The notes under the pieces: generated by a model
What the model was told of the DNA's origin: nothing
Databases searched by the model: none
Seen by the model: the letters and a program-made list of their open reading frames with translations, nothing else
Position numbers and translations under genes: made by a program
Assembly (NCBI GenBank): GCA_036924855.1
Contig: JBAGRP010000001.1
Location: 2,914,001 to 2,978,000 of the forward strand
From: Nitrobacteraceae bacterium AZCC 2146
GTDB taxonomy: Bacteria > Pseudomonadota > Alphaproteobacteria > Rhizobiales > Xanthobacteraceae
Direction of reading: 5' to 3'
Length of the DNA: 64,000 bases
Shown: one piece after another, positions 25,327-34,011 of the stretch
Position numbering within the stretch: the stretch's first letter is position 1
Layout of the letters: the number at the start of each line of letters is the position of its first letter

Positions 25327-25926
25327 TTAACTATACTTCACCAGCCCGCCATTGCTGAACACATAGACCGCGCCCTGCTCGATCATCAGCTCCGCGGCGC
25401 TGGCTGGCGTCTCGACACCCAGCGCCACCATCAGGGCCCGTGCGGTGCCGCCATGGGCGACGGCGACGGTGTCGCCCGTCAGTTCCTCATACCAGTCGCG
25501 CATCCGGATCTGCACCGAGGCGTAGCTTTCGCCGCCGGGCGGCGGCATGCCCCATTTGTCGGTCTGGCGCGCAGCAAAAACCTCGGGATGGGCTTCCTGC
25601 TGCTGCGCCAGCGTCGAGCCTTCCCAGTGGCCGTAGCCGATCTCGCGCAGGCGATCGTCCAGCGCGTAGTCCGCCGCCGGAAGATCGAGCTGAGTGCGCA
25701 CGAACTCCATGGTGGATCGGGCACGGCCGAGCGGACTGGAGACAAAGCCGAGGCTCTCAGGCCCGCGTTCGTCGCGCGCGAACAGATCCTTCAGAATACC
25801 GCCGGCGTGCGCCGCCTGTTCGCGGCCGAGATCGTTGAGCGGAATATCCTTGGAGCCCTGGAACCGCCCCGCGGCATTCCACTCGGTCTGGCCGTGGCGG
25901 ATGTAGTAGATGGTCGGCTGCGGCAT
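25327..25926 (-). CDS. histidine phosphatase (phosphoglycerate mutase-like) family protein
   Basis: A 199-residue protein with the catalytic RHG motif in YIRHGQTEWNAAGRFQGSKD (phosphohistidine His11), the paired Arg in SSPLGRARSTMEF, Glu in LREIGYGHWEG, and the second His in VAVAHGGTARALM. It is a cytoplasmic phosphatase or mutase whose substrate cannot be read from sequence. It follows fabI on the same strand, 11 bp away, so the two are likely cotranscribed. Confidence 0.88.
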   Translation of the reverse strand: MPQPTIYYIRHGQTEWNAAGRFQGSKDIPLNDLGREQAAHAGGILKDLFARDERGPESLGFVSSPLGRARSTMEFVRTQLDLPAADYALDDRLREIGYGHWEGSTLAQQQEAHPEVFAARQTDKWGMPPPGGESYASVQIRMRDWYEELTGDTVAVAHGGTARALMVALGVETPASAAELMIEQGAVYVFSNGGLVKYS

Positions 25927-25937
25927 GGACTAAACGA

Positions 25938-26756
25938 TCAATCCTTGGCCAGCGAGATGTCCGGCGCGTCGGGCCGCTTCATGCCGACGACGTGATAGCC
26001 GGAATCGACGTGATGCACTTCGCCGGTGACGCCGCGCGACATGTCGGACAGCAGATACAGTGCGCTGTCGCCGACTTCATCGATGGTGACGGTGCGGCGC
26101 AGCGGCGAATTGTACTCGTTCCACTTCAGGATATAGCGGAAGTCGCCGATCCCCGATGCGGCCAGCGTCTTGATCGGACCGGCCGAGATCGCGTTGACCC
26201 GGATGTTCTTCTCGCCGAGATCGGCGGAGAGATAGCGCACGCTGGCTTCCAGCGCGGCCTTGGCGACGCCCATCACGTTGTAATGCGGCATCCACTTCTC
26301 GGCGCCGTAATAGGTCAGGGTGATGATCGAGCCGCCATCGGTCATCAGCTTCTCGGCGCGCTGCGCGATCGCGGTCAGCGAGTAACAGGAGATCAGCATG
26401 GTTTTCGAGAAGTTCTCCGGCGTGGTGTCGACGTAACGGCCGTCGAGCCCGTCCTTGTCGGAAAACGCAATGGCGTGGACGACGAAGTCGATCTTGCCCC
26501 ATTTCTCCCTCAGCACCTCGAATACCGCATCGACGGTGGTGGGATCGGTGACGTCGCAGTGGCCAAGCACGAGGCCGCCGAGCTCCGCCGCCAGCGGCTC
26601 GACCCGCTTCTTCAGCGCGTCGCCCTGATAGGTGAGCGCGATTTCCGCGCCCTGCGCGCGGCAGGCCTTGGCGATGCCCCAGGCGATCGACCGGTTATTG
26701 GCGACGCCGAGAATGACGCCGCGCTTGCCCTGCATCAGGCCTGAAGCTTCAACCAT
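25938..26756 (-). CDS. fabI: enoyl-[acyl-carrier-protein] reductase (NADH)
   Basis: A 272-residue FabI. The NADH-binding segment is KRGVILGVANNRSIAWGIAKA (11-31). The catalytic tyrosines are Tyr149 and Tyr159 and the lysine Lys166 in TYYGAEKWMPHYNVMGVAKA, the pattern of triclosan-binding FabI enzymes. It reduces enoyl-ACP in each round of fatty acid elongation. The start at 26756 has AGGA upstream; an upstream extension to 26837 is less likely. Confidence 0.94.
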   Translation of the reverse strand: MVEASGLMQGKRGVILGVANNRSIAWGIAKACRAQGAEIALTYQGDALKKRVEPLAAELGGLVLGHCDVTDPTTVDAVFEVLREKWGKIDFVVHAIAFSDKDGLDGRYVDTTPENFSKTMLISCYSLTAIAQRAEKLMTDGGSIITLTYYGAEKWMPHYNVMGVAKAALEASVRYLSADLGEKNIRVNAISAGPIKTLAASGIGDFRYILKWNEYNSPLRRTVTIDEVGDSALYLLSDMSRGVTGEVHHVDSGYHVVGMKRPDAPDISLAKD

Positions 26757-26986
26757 GTCGTGTCCTATCCGCTTGGAAATCGACCTCTGGGGGTACACCA
26801 GCACTTGCGCCCGGTATAGTCCAAATGTGCCCGGCACTTCCGCCGTTTACCGTCCAGCGTTAACGCCGGAATAGAGCGCCTGCCGAGGTGTTATGATAGC
26901 CATGGTGATCGTTCGCATCGCCGGTGAATACTGGCGGGATTTCAGCCAATGACGCAAACAATGGCGCAAAAAATGGCTTGGGCCTC

Positions 26987-27475
26987 ATGAGCGCATTTCG
27001 CGAGAGCGTCGAGAGCATGATTCCAGCGCTGCGCCGCTATGCGCGGGCGCTGACGCGCGATGCCGACATCGCCGACGACCTGGTACAGGACACGTTGGTG
27101 CGGGCGCTGCGTTCGGAAAAACTGTTCATCGGCGGCGACCTCAGGAGCTGGCTCTACACCATCCTGACCAATCTGAACCGCAACCGCCGTCGCTCGCTGG
27201 CGCGCCGCCCGCAGTTCACGCAATTGCTCGACAACAACCCCGACGCCAGCGGCACCGAGGCCGAGGGCCGCGACATCGCCCGCGCTCTCGCCGCTCTGGT
27301 CGAGGACCAGCGCTCGGTGCTGCTGCTGGTGATGCTGGAAGGCCTGAGCTACCGCGAGGTCGCCGACATCCAGGGCGTGCCGATCGGCACCGTGATGTCG
27401 CGCCTCGCCCGCGCCCGTGCCCATGTCAAAGCCTACCTCGAAGGCCAGCGCCCGGCGCTGCGCGCGGTGAAGTGA
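26987..27475 (+). CDS. ECF-type RNA polymerase sigma factor
   Basis: A 162-residue sigma-70 family factor. Region 2 is seen in ALRRYARALTRDADIADDLVQDTLVRALRSE and region 4 in LLLVMLEGLSYREVADIQGVPIGTVMSRLARAR; nothing but a short linker lies between. It redirects RNA polymerase to a small regulon, here unknown. The next gene, 18 bp downstream, encodes its probable membrane anti-sigma factor. The start is uncertain: ATG 26987 gives a typical N-terminus, while a GTG at 26924 in the same frame adds 21 residues. Neither has a clear ribosome site. Confidence 0.88.
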   Translation: MSAFRESVESMIPALRRYARALTRDADIADDLVQDTLVRALRSEKLFIGGDLRSWLYTILTNLNRNRRRSLARRPQFTQLLDNNPDASGTEAEGRDIARALAALVEDQRSVLLLVMLEGLSYREVADIQGVPIGTVMSRLARARAHVKAYLEGQRPALRAVK

Positions 27476-27493
27476 TTAAGGGAAGATGAGACC

Positions 27494-28264
27494 ATGACCG
27501 AACCGAACATGCCCGTCACCGAAGACGAACTGCACGCTTACGTCGACAACGAGTTGCCGGCGGAACGGCGCAGCGATGTTGAGGCGTGGCTGGCTGGTCA
27601 TCCCGATGATGCCGAGCGGGTGCGGTCATGGCGCGCCATGGCCGAGCTTCTGCATACGCGCTACGATTTAGTTGCCGAAGAGGCGGTGCCGAAGCGACTG
27701 GAGATCGAGCAGTTGATACGGCAGCCGCGGCCATGGATCTATGGTGCGATCGCGGCCACGCTGGTGGCGTTCATCGCCGGCGGCAGCGTCGGCTGGTTCG
27801 CGCGCGGCGTCTCGGCGTCGCCATCGACATTCCAGCACTTTACCCTCGATGCGCTCGGTGCACACCGGCTCTATGTGGTCGAGGTTCGCCATCCCGTCGA
27901 GGTCGCGGGCACCGAGCGCGCGCATCTGCAGCAGTGGCTGTCGAAGCGCGTCGGCTACAACGTCAAGGCGCCGGAGCTCGACGGCACCGGGCTGAAGCTG
28001 GTTGGCGGGCGTTTGCTGCCCGGCCCGGAAGCACCCGCCGCGTTCTTCATGTATGAAAGCGGCAACGGCGAGCGCTACACGCTCTACACCTCGCGCGCCA
28101 CCACCGACACCACCCAGATGCGCTATGCCTCGCAGGACAAGGACGGCGCATTGTTCTGGGCCGACAAAGGTGTCGGCTATGTGCTGAGTGGCCCGACCGA
28201 CAAGGACCGGCTCAACCAGGTGGCAAGGCAAGTGTATGACCAGACCGAGAAGGTCGGGGGATGA
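27494..28264 (+). CDS. membrane anti-sigma factor
   Basis: A 256-residue protein. Residues 1-75 form an anti-sigma domain (EDELHAYVDNELPAERRSDVEAWLAGHP). One membrane helix follows near 78-98 (WIYGAIAATLVAFIAGGSVGWFA), then a periplasmic domain of about 155 residues (VVEVRHPVEVAGTERAHLQQWLSKRVGYNVKAP). The HxxxCxxC zinc motif of ZAS anti-sigmas is absent, so it is a zinc-free type. It should hold the upstream sigma factor at the membrane until a periplasmic signal arrives. Confidence 0.82.
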   Translation: MTEPNMPVTEDELHAYVDNELPAERRSDVEAWLAGHPDDAERVRSWRAMAELLHTRYDLVAEEAVPKRLEIEQLIRQPRPWIYGAIAATLVAFIAGGSVGWFARGVSASPSTFQHFTLDALGAHRLYVVEVRHPVEVAGTERAHLQQWLSKRVGYNVKAPELDGTGLKLVGGRLLPGPEAPAAFFMYESGNGERYTLYTSRATTDTTQMRYASQDKDGALFWADKGVGYVLSGPTDKDRLNQVARQVYDQTEKVGG

Positions 28265-28274
28265 GGTCTAGCTC

Positions 28275-28311
28275 GTAGCTCGGGTGAGCAAAGCGAAATC
28301 CGGGCTACGGA
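28275..28311. repeat. short intergenic repeat, family C (GTAGC...GCTAC)
   Basis: GTAGCTCGGGTGAGCAAAGC followed by GAAATCCGGGCTAC. On the other strand this reads like the elements at 32595-32634 and 55447-55482 (CCGGATT-GCTTCGCTC-CATCCGG type). It lies between convergent genes. Confidence 0.55.
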
Positions 28312-28315
28312 TTAA

Positions 28316-29284
28316 TCACCCCAGATCGCTGCGCGGATTATACGGCTTGCCGTCGCGCCACTTTTCCATCAGGGCTTCCAGCTCGGCGTCGTGGCCGTCG
28401 GGGAGCATGATGCGGGTGGTGAAATAGAGATCACCGGCGGTGCCGCCGGCTTTCGGCAGGCCCTTGCCCTTGAGGCGAAAGGTTCGGCCGCTGGAGGTGT
28501 TCTTCGGAATTGAAAGCTCAACCGCGCCGGACAATGTCGGCGCGCGGACTTTCGCCCCGAGCACGGCTTCGTACAGCGTGATCGGCAGGTCGACGCGCAG
28601 GTCGCTGCCGTCGACCTTGAAGAAGGCATGGGGCGCAATGCTGACGGTGATCATCAGATCGCCGGGGCGATGACCGGGGGCGGTCTCGCCCTGCCCCTTC
28701 AGCCGGATCTGCTGGCCCGAGGTGACGCCGGCCGGAATCTTGACGTTCAATTCCTTGCCGGTCGGCAGCCGAACCCGCTTCTCGGCGCCCTTCACCGACT
28801 CTTCCAGCGTCACCGTCATAGCGACGGCCAGATCGAGGTCGGGCGCGCCGCCGAAGCCGCCGGTGTCGAATTCAAAGGTCTGCGCGCCGCCGCGGGGGCC
28901 GCGCGCCTGCGCGCCGCCGAACATGCTGTTGAGGATATCCTCGAAGCCGCCGCTGCCGCCGCCAAAGCCCTGCTGCGCGCCGGGGCCGCCGCGAAAGGCG
29001 TGCTCGAAGCCGGCGCCCTGCGACGAACCGCGGCCGCCGCCGGGAAACCCCTGGAAGCGCGGCTTGCCCTCGGCATCGATCTCGCCGCGGTCGAACTGCT
29101 TGCGCTTGTCCTCGTCGCCGATGATTTCGTTGGCCGAGTTCACTTCCGAGAACCGGGTGGCGGCTTTCGGATCGTCCCTGTTGTTGTCGGGATGATGCTT
29201 CTTGGCGAGCTTGCGGTAGGCACTCTTGATCGCCGCAGCGCTGGCGCCCCGCTGCACCCCCAAGACCTCATAGGGGTCGCGCAT
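28316..29284 (-). CDS. J-domain co-chaperone of the DnaJ class II / CbpA type
   Basis: A 322-residue protein. The J domain is residues 1-68, with the HPD motif in KKHHPDNNRDD near residue 31. A Gly/Phe-rich linker follows (about 78-140, FPGGGRGSS ... GGSGGFEDILNSMFGG). Then come two C-terminal beta domains (VTLEESVKGAEKRVRLPTGKELNVKIPAGV ... LRVDLPITLYEAVLGAKVRAPTL). The zinc-finger domain of true DnaJ is missing. It stimulates Hsp70 ATPase and delivers clients. Confidence 0.9.
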   Translation of the reverse strand: MRDPYEVLGVQRGASAAAIKSAYRKLAKKHHPDNNRDDPKAATRFSEVNSANEIIGDEDKRKQFDRGEIDAEGKPRFQGFPGGGRGSSQGAGFEHAFRGGPGAQQGFGGGSGGFEDILNSMFGGAQARGPRGGAQTFEFDTGGFGGAPDLDLAVAMTVTLEESVKGAEKRVRLPTGKELNVKIPAGVTSGQQIRLKGQGETAPGHRPGDLMITVSIAPHAFFKVDGSDLRVDLPITLYEAVLGAKVRAPTLSGAVELSIPKNTSSGRTFRLKGKGLPKAGGTAGDLYFTTRIMLPDGHDAELEALMEKWRDGKPYNPRSDLG

Positions 29285-29398
29285 CCGTCGTCACTCCTTC
29301 AGGCAAGTATGGAGAATGCGGGCAAACGGCCCGCTTGCCCCTTCATCTGGGGTCTTCGTGTCATTTTTGCAACGGGCTTTTGCTTACACGAAGCGGAA

Positions 29399-29893
29399 TC
29401 AGCTCCGCCGCCACGGCTTCAGGGTGCGGACATCCCAGCGGCCATGCTCGGCCTTGCAGGCGGCGCCCTGCAGCCAGGATTCCGAGGTGCCGTTGACATA
29501 GCTGGCAAGGAAATCGCGGCAGGTGCGGCCTTCCTCGGTATAGGCATTGGCCAGCGGCGTCACCGAGCCACGCGCGCCGGTGGAGGGATTTTCCCACGGC
29601 TGGCTGGAATCCTTGCCGCCCTTGGTCAGCACGTCGGAAGCGGCGGTGCGGGCGAACGCCAGATCGGCCTCGGTCGGCTCGGCGCCCGCCGTTGGCTTCA
29701 GCGGCGTGATCGAGCCCGTGACGTCGTTGCCTTCCATCTTGGCAAAGGCGCCTTCGTTGCGGCCGACGCTGCAGCCGCCCAGGCCGGTGCCGATCAGAAT
29801 TGCTGTAAGGGCCGCGCCGAGCGGGCAGATGGCCGATAGGCCAATGCGTTGCCGTACCCTATATAGGGCTGGCCTATGCAGGGATCGCAGCAA
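29399..29893 (-). CDS. lipoprotein, RT0821/Lpp0805-like surface protein
   Basis: About 160 residues. A hydrophobic signal ends in a lipobox ([15 protein letters not shown]), so the mature protein would be lipidated at that Cys. The C-terminal part ([37 protein letters not shown]) matches the RT0821/Lpp0805 family of small surface proteins with two conserved Cys. Start uncertain: no ATG lies near the signal peptide. A TTG at 29893 gives a sensible N-terminus; a GTG at 29962 would overlap pdxH. It diverges from pdxH. Confidence 0.72.
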   Translation of the reverse strand: MLRSLHRPALYRVRQRIGLSAICPLGAALTAILIGTGLGGCSVGRNEGAFAKMEGNDVTGSITPLKPTAGAEPTEADLAFARTAASDVLTKGGKDSSQPWENPSTGARGSVTPLANAYTEEGRTCRDFLASYVNGTSESWLQGAACKAEHGRWDVRTLKPWRRS

Positions 29894-29932
29894 GCTCTCG
29901 ACACCAGGCCAATGCAATACGGAACTCCGGAC

Positions 29933-30586
29933 ATGACCGACACGACCGCATCCATGAAACACCCAACTCCGTTAACGTCCGGTGATTTTACGGCCGCCGA
30001 AGAGCCTTTTGCGCTGTTTGCCGAATGGTTTGCCGAAGCCGTTGCCGCCGAACCCAACGATCCCAACGCCATGGCGCTGGCCACGGTCGATGCCGACGGC
30101 CTGCCCGACGTCCGCATGGTGCTGATGAAGGGCTACGACGCCGACGGATTCGTGTTCTACAGCCACGTCGCCAGCCAGAAGGGCCAGGAACTGGCCGCCA
30201 ATCCGAAGGCGGCCCTGCTGTTTCACTGGAAATCGCTGCGCCGGCAGGTGCGGATTCGCGGGCCCGTCACCAAAGTGACCGAGGCCGAGGCCGACGCCTA
30301 TTTTGCCACCCGGCCGAAGCAGGCGCAGATCGGCGCCTGGGCCAGCAAGCAATCGCAGCCGCTGGAGAGCCGTTTTGCCTTCGAGCAGGCGATCGCCAGG
30401 GAAGCCGCCAAGCATCTGATCGGCGAGGTGCCACGGCCGCCGGGCTGGAGCGGCTGGCGGATCACGCCGCAGCGCTTTGAATTCTGGCACGACCGGCCGT
30501 TCCGGCTGCACGACCGCATCGAATTCCGCCGCGAGATTTCCGACCCACCCCATGCTTCCTGGAAAAAAGTGAGACTCTACCCGTGA
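29933..30586 (+). CDS. pdxH: pyridoxamine 5'-phosphate oxidase
   Basis: A 217-residue FMN enzyme of full PdxH length. Seen motifs are [33 protein letters not shown] (FMN and substrate site), [20 protein letters not shown], and the C-terminal [27 protein letters not shown] ending in VRLYP. It oxidises pyridoxine or pyridoxamine phosphate to pyridoxal phosphate with O2. The ATG at 29933 is chosen over the longer frame from 29876. Its TGA overlaps the GTG start of the SDR gene (GTGA). Confidence 0.94.
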   Translation: MTDTTASMKHPTPLTSGDFTAAEEPFALFAEWFAEAVAAEPNDPNAMALATVDADGLPDVRMVLMKGYDADGFVFYSHVASQKGQELAANPKAALLFHWKSLRRQVRIRGPVTKVTEAEADAYFATRPKQAQIGAWASKQSQPLESRFAFEQAIAREAAKHLIGEVPRPPGWSGWRITPQRFEFWHDRPFRLHDRIEFRREISDPPHASWKKVRLYP

Positions 30587-31371
30587 GCTCCAACAGAGAG
30601 ACAAGTCCGCGGAGCGCGGCGAGCATCGCAACGAACGCGCCCAAGCGCACCCTGCTGCTGACCGGCGCCAGCCGCGGCATCGGCCATGCCACAGTGATGC
30701 GGTTTTCCAGCGCCGGCTGGCGGGTGCTGACCTGTTCGCGGCATCCGTTTCCCGAAGAATGCCCGTGGGACGCCGGCCCGGAAGATCACATCCAGGTCGA
30801 CCTCGCCGACCACGCCGACACCACCCGCGCCATCGCCGAAATCAAGGAGCGGCTCGACGGCGGTGCCTTGCATGCGCTGGTCAACAACGCCGCGATCTCG
30901 CCGAAAGCCGAGGGCGGCAAGCGGATGGGTTCGATCGACACCGACGTCGAGACCTGGAGCCATGTGTTCCGCGTCAACTTCTTCGCGCCGATCATGATGG
31001 CGCGCGGGCTGATCGAGGAGCTGAAGGCGGCGAAGGGTTCGGTGGTCAACGTCACCTCGATCGCCGGCTCGCGCGTGCATCCATTTGCCGGCGCGGCCTA
31101 TGCGACGTCGAAGGCGGCGCTGGCGTCATTGACCCGCGAGATGGCGTCGGATTTCGGCCGCCACGGCGTCCGCGTCAATGCGATTGCGCCGGGCGAGATC
31201 GACACCTCGATCCTGTCGCCGGGCACGCAATCGATCGTCGATCACCAGATTCCGCTGCATCGCCTGGGCACGCCGGACGAAGTCGCAAAAATCATCTACG
31301 TGCTGTGCACGGAGACATCGTCATACGTCAACGGCGCCGAAATCCACATCAACGGCGGCCAGCACGTTTGA
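30583..31371 (+). CDS. SDR family oxidoreductase
   Basis: A 262-residue short-chain dehydrogenase with the cofactor motif [20 protein letters not shown] near residues 24-43, NNAAIS near 104, and the catalytic [16 protein letters not shown] near 168. Asp/Glu residues after the second strand are not obvious, and TCSRH suggests NADP. Substrate unknown. A GTG start overlaps the pdxH stop by four bases, so translation is coupled. That link to vitamin B6 metabolism is contextual only. Confidence 0.85.
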   Translation: MSSNRETSPRSAASIATNAPKRTLLLTGASRGIGHATVMRFSSAGWRVLTCSRHPFPEECPWDAGPEDHIQVDLADHADTTRAIAEIKERLDGGALHALVNNAAISPKAEGGKRMGSIDTDVETWSHVFRVNFFAPIMMARGLIEELKAAKGSVVNVTSIAGSRVHPFAGAAYATSKAALASLTREMASDFGRHGVRVNAIAPGEIDTSILSPGTQSIVDHQIPLHRLGTPDEVAKIIYVLCTETSSYVNGAEIHINGGQHV

Positions 31372-31375
31372 TCGC

Positions 31376-31435
31376 CATTCCGGGCGCGCAATAGCGCGTC
31401 CTCAGACACGCTAATTGGCGTGTCGGAGAATGACA
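31376..31435. repeat. intergenic palindromic repeat, family A
   Basis: CCATTCCGGGCGCGC ... GGCGTGTCGGAGAATGAC, with inner GCGCGCAATAGCGCG and GACACGCTAATTGGCGTGTC hairpins. It is related to 6569-6639 and 32417-32568 and lies between convergent genes. Confidence 0.65.
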
Positions 31436-31446
31436 GGTAAGTGGAC

Positions 31447-31659
31447 TCAATCCGCGTAGAACTTCCGTGACATCGGCTCCGCTTCGCTGATCCCGAGGCT
31501 GGAGCAGTCGTCGTCGGACTCGCCGTCCAGCAATCCCGCGCCGCAATGCCGGCACACCCGCGCAGACATCGCCGGCGCCTTGCCGCCGGCCTGGCGCGCC
31601 TGTTGATAGAACAGGAAATCAACCACGTTCCGTCCCGGTGTTTCGCTTTTATCAACCAT
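31447..31659 (-). CDS. small hypothetical protein with a CxxC motif
   Basis: A 70-residue acidic protein (alternative start 31671). The middle holds ARVCRHCGAGLLDGESDDDCSS, a single CxxC plus one later Cys, which could bind metal. I cannot name a family. It lies at the edge of the long gene-poor stretch and converges with the SDR gene. Confidence 0.5.
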   Translation of the reverse strand: MVDKSETPGRNVVDFLFYQQARQAGGKAPAMSARVCRHCGAGLLDGESDDDCSSLGISEAEPMSRKFYAD

Positions 31660-31985
31660 TGCTGTCCTCATCGCGTGAGACAGCGTTATGACAGCAACCC
31701 TTAGCTCAACCGTTCAGCTGAACACTCAAATTTTACTGTTAGAATTGTGGGCGAGATAAGGCCACGCGAAATGCTCTGAGACGTGCCACGCAGGTTGTTA
31801 ACCTCGCCCCGTTTTTTTTTGCGAGAAGTGATCAAGAGGCACACCATGCGTTGCAAATGCGCGCGCACCTTCAACAGAAATTTCAAGCAGCCAAGTCATT
31901 TCAAACAGCCATAGCCTCCGCATTCTCGCGGCTCATCGAGCCCGAGTTTTGCGGGTGGTTTCCCCTCGAACCATGAGGGGTGGCA

Positions 31986-32074
31986 GCGCGCCGAAAGGCG
32001 CGGGGTAATAGTGTCGCGATCCGCTCCGCCGCATCGGCGACGAAGCTGAGACCGCGCAACGCCTTTCGGCGCGC
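31986..32074. repeat. 15-bp perfect inverted repeat with 59-bp loop
   Basis: GCGCGCCGAAAGGCG at 31986-32000 is exactly complementary to 32060-32074. Each arm can also fold alone; the left arm makes a stem capped by a GAAA tetraloop. Confidence 0.7.
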
Positions 32075-32416
32075 CACATCGCAGGCAAGTTTACGCAGCC
32101 TGCGGCTGCTATGGGCGATTTCTGTCCCCGGGGCCGTGCTTCCGGGTACTGGGCATCTATCCGGCCGGCTTTCGCCCGCCTTCACCCGCACCCGTCCAGC
32201 TCGCGAAGAGCAGACCCCCGTAGTGGGGTCGGACAGCTACCCAGGGCCTCCCGGGTGCGCAGGGATACGTCTTCCCCACGCCCGCAGGCGCCGCCATCCC
32301 AATTCCACCGCAAGACGCCTCATGAAGCGCCCCTCGCGAACGGGATGCAGGGGAATATAATCAAGATAGGATTACTGTCAATAAGTTCGAGTGATTTTTC
32401 TTCGACATCCCCGGTT

Positions 32417-32568
32417 GTCATTCCCCGGCGCGCCAATTGGCGCGCCTGAGGGCGCGAGCAGCGCCAGCTGCGAGCGAGCCCGGAATCCAGAAGATGTTCA
32501 ATCGCCTCTGGATTCCGGCCCCGCGCCACCCGTCGGCTACGCCGACGACTGGCGCGTCCCGGAATGAC
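32417..32568. repeat. intergenic palindromic repeat, family A, long form
   Basis: Starts GTCATTCC and ends GGAATGAC, with the inner inverted repeat GGAATCCAGA / TCTGGATTCC in the middle. It is the longest of three related copies in this window. Confidence 0.75.
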
Positions 32569-32594
32569 GAAGGAGAGGCTGTGTCGTCGCGCGA

Positions 32595-32634
32595 GTATCC
32601 CGGATTGCGCTTCGCTCCATCCGGGTTCGCCCTA
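32595..32634. repeat. short intergenic repeat, family C
   Basis: CCCGGATTGCGCTTCGCTC followed by CATCCGGG, a hairpin abutting the 3' end of corA. Resembles 55447-55482 and the complement of 28275-28311. Confidence 0.5.
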
Positions 32635-33612
32635 CAACCACCTCTTCCACTTGAAAAACACATACGGCAGCACTGCGGCCAGCACCATCGCGATCAGCGC
32701 GAAGGGGTAGCCGTGGGTCCATTCCAGCTCCGGCATGCTCTTGAAGTTCATACCGTAGACCGAGGCGATCAAAGTTGGCGGCATCAGGACGACCGCCATC
32801 ACCGAGAACAGCTTGATGATGTTGTTCTGCTCGAGGTTGACGACGCCGAGCATGGCGTCGAGCACGAAGGTGATCTTGTTCGACAGATAGGAGGCGTGGT
32901 CGGTCAGTGACGCCACGTCGCGCTGCATGGTCTTCAGCTGCGCGCGCATGTCCTTCGACCATTTGACGCCGTCGGCCTCCGCGGCAACGAAGGTGACGAC
33001 GCGGCCGATCGAGACCAGGCTCTCCCGTACTTTGGAAGTAAGGTCGCCCTTGCGGCCGATGGCGATCAGGATTTCCGAATAGCGCTTGGCGTGACCGGTG
33101 CGCATCGACTCGTCGGGCTCGAAGATGTCGTGGCTGACCTGGTCGACGTCGGCGCCGGCGCGCTCCAGGATGTCGGCGCAGCGGTCGATCACCGCATCGA
33201 GCAGTTCCAGCAGCACGGTCTCGCCATTGGCGCCGTGCGGAATGCCGCGGCCGAGCTTGCTCTCCACCAGCGCAAAGGGTTTAGGCGCGTCGTAGCGCAC
33301 GGTGACGAGGCGATGGCCGGACAGGATGAAGGTCACCGGGGTGATCCGCGGCGACTCGGTGTCGGCGGCGCACATCAGGGTCGCCGTCATGTAGCGGGCG
33401 CCGTTCTCGATATAGAGCCGGCTGGAAATCTCGATCTCCTGCATTTCCTCCCGGGTCGGGACGGCGATGCCGACCAGCCGCTCCACCGCATGGTCCTCGC
33501 CCGGCGAAGGCTTCATCAGGTCGATCCACACCGCCTCCTCCGGCAACGCCGCCAGGTCGGTCGGCTCGGACTTCTTCAAGGTGGAATCGACGGGCGTGAA
33601 GACAGCGAGCAT
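32632..33612 (-). CDS. corA: magnesium/cobalt transporter CorA
   Basis: A 326-residue CorA-family divalent cation channel. The long N-terminal cytoplasmic domain runs to about residue 260 (PTREEMQEIEISSRLYIENG, LLELLDAVIDRCADILERAGADVD). Two C-terminal membrane helices follow (LFSVMAVVLMPPTLIASVYGMNF and FALIAMVLAAVLPYVFF), with the GMN selectivity motif in YGMNFKSMPEL between them. It imports Mg2+, and possibly Co2+ or Ni2+, across the inner membrane. The start at 33612 has GGAG upstream; a longer frame to 33741 lacks support. Confidence 0.92.
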   Translation of the reverse strand: MLAVFTPVDSTLKKSEPTDLAALPEEAVWIDLMKPSPGEDHAVERLVGIAVPTREEMQEIEISSRLYIENGARYMTATLMCAADTESPRITPVTFILSGHRLVTVRYDAPKPFALVESKLGRGIPHGANGETVLLELLDAVIDRCADILERAGADVDQVSHDIFEPDESMRTGHAKRYSEILIAIGRKGDLTSKVRESLVSIGRVVTFVAAEADGVKWSKDMRAQLKTMQRDVASLTDHASYLSNKITFVLDAMLGVVNLEQNNIIKLFSVMAVVLMPPTLIASVYGMNFKSMPELEWTHGYPFALIAMVLAAVLPYVFFKWKRWL

Positions 33613-34011
33613 GGCAACTCCGGGACTGATGGGAACACGAGGCCGGTGGCGTGGGACGATCCGGACCGAATCGGCAGAGGGGAAATCGACCATGGCCGAA
33701 CCGGATGGAGCCGTCATGACAGTCTTCCGGCAGCGCGCCAACCCCCCGGGATTCCCGCAACCGTGTCACGGCGCTGTGAACCATCGCGCAGCGAATCGCG
33801 GTCGTGCCGTCGCCGGTCGCCTCACCTGCTCATGAATTCATCCGGGCGCTCCGCCTCCTGCGACAATTTGGACACAGGTTCCGCGCCTCTTTCTGTTGAC
33901 AGCGTCTAAGCGCTGGAAATGCGGCCAGTTTCAGCGATACTCAGATTCATAGCAATCGTCATGTTGCGGCGCCCTCGGCGCTTCGTCGCCGGCCTGTACT
34001 GGAACAATGGA
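33613..34011. other. divergent intergenic region upstream of the first L,D-transpeptidase
   Basis: About 400 bp holding the promoters of corA and the first L,D-transpeptidase gene. It contains TGCGACAATT-TGGACACAG at 33859-33880. A close copy lies the same distance before the second transpeptidase gene (34856-34877). No other gene seen. Confidence 0.5.
33859..33880 (+). promoter_or_regulatory. shared upstream element of the L,D-transpeptidase genes, copy 1
   Basis: TGCGACAATTTGGACACAG, about 130 bp before the preferred start at 34012. The second copy (TGCGACAATTGAGACACAG, 34856-34877) is about 130 bp before 35005. Confidence 0.5.

Larger units (their letters stand above)
31672..32631. other. 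960-bp gene-poor stretch with strong secondary-structure potential
   Basis: No ORF here has convincing coding features. Several perfect hairpins were found on reading: CCCCTC-N7-GAGGGG at 31962-31980; CGCGCC-GAAA-GGCGCG near 31987-32002; a 15-bp inverted repeat GCGCGCCGAAAGGCG (31986-32000) with its complement at 32060-32074; GACCCC-N6-GGGGTC at 32213-32230. A family A repeat and a family C repeat follow from 32417. I could not match it to tmRNA, RNase P RNA, 6S or SRP RNA by eye. Confidence 0.6.

Noticed and set aside
31901..32191. 96-codon minus-strand ORF in the structured stretch
   Set aside because: Arg/Ser-rich, no recognisable domain, no ribosome site, and most of it consists of hairpin arms.
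31900..32340. tmRNA, RNase P RNA, 6S or SRP RNA in the structured stretch
   Set aside because: None of the conserved core strings of these RNAs was found on either strand by eye.
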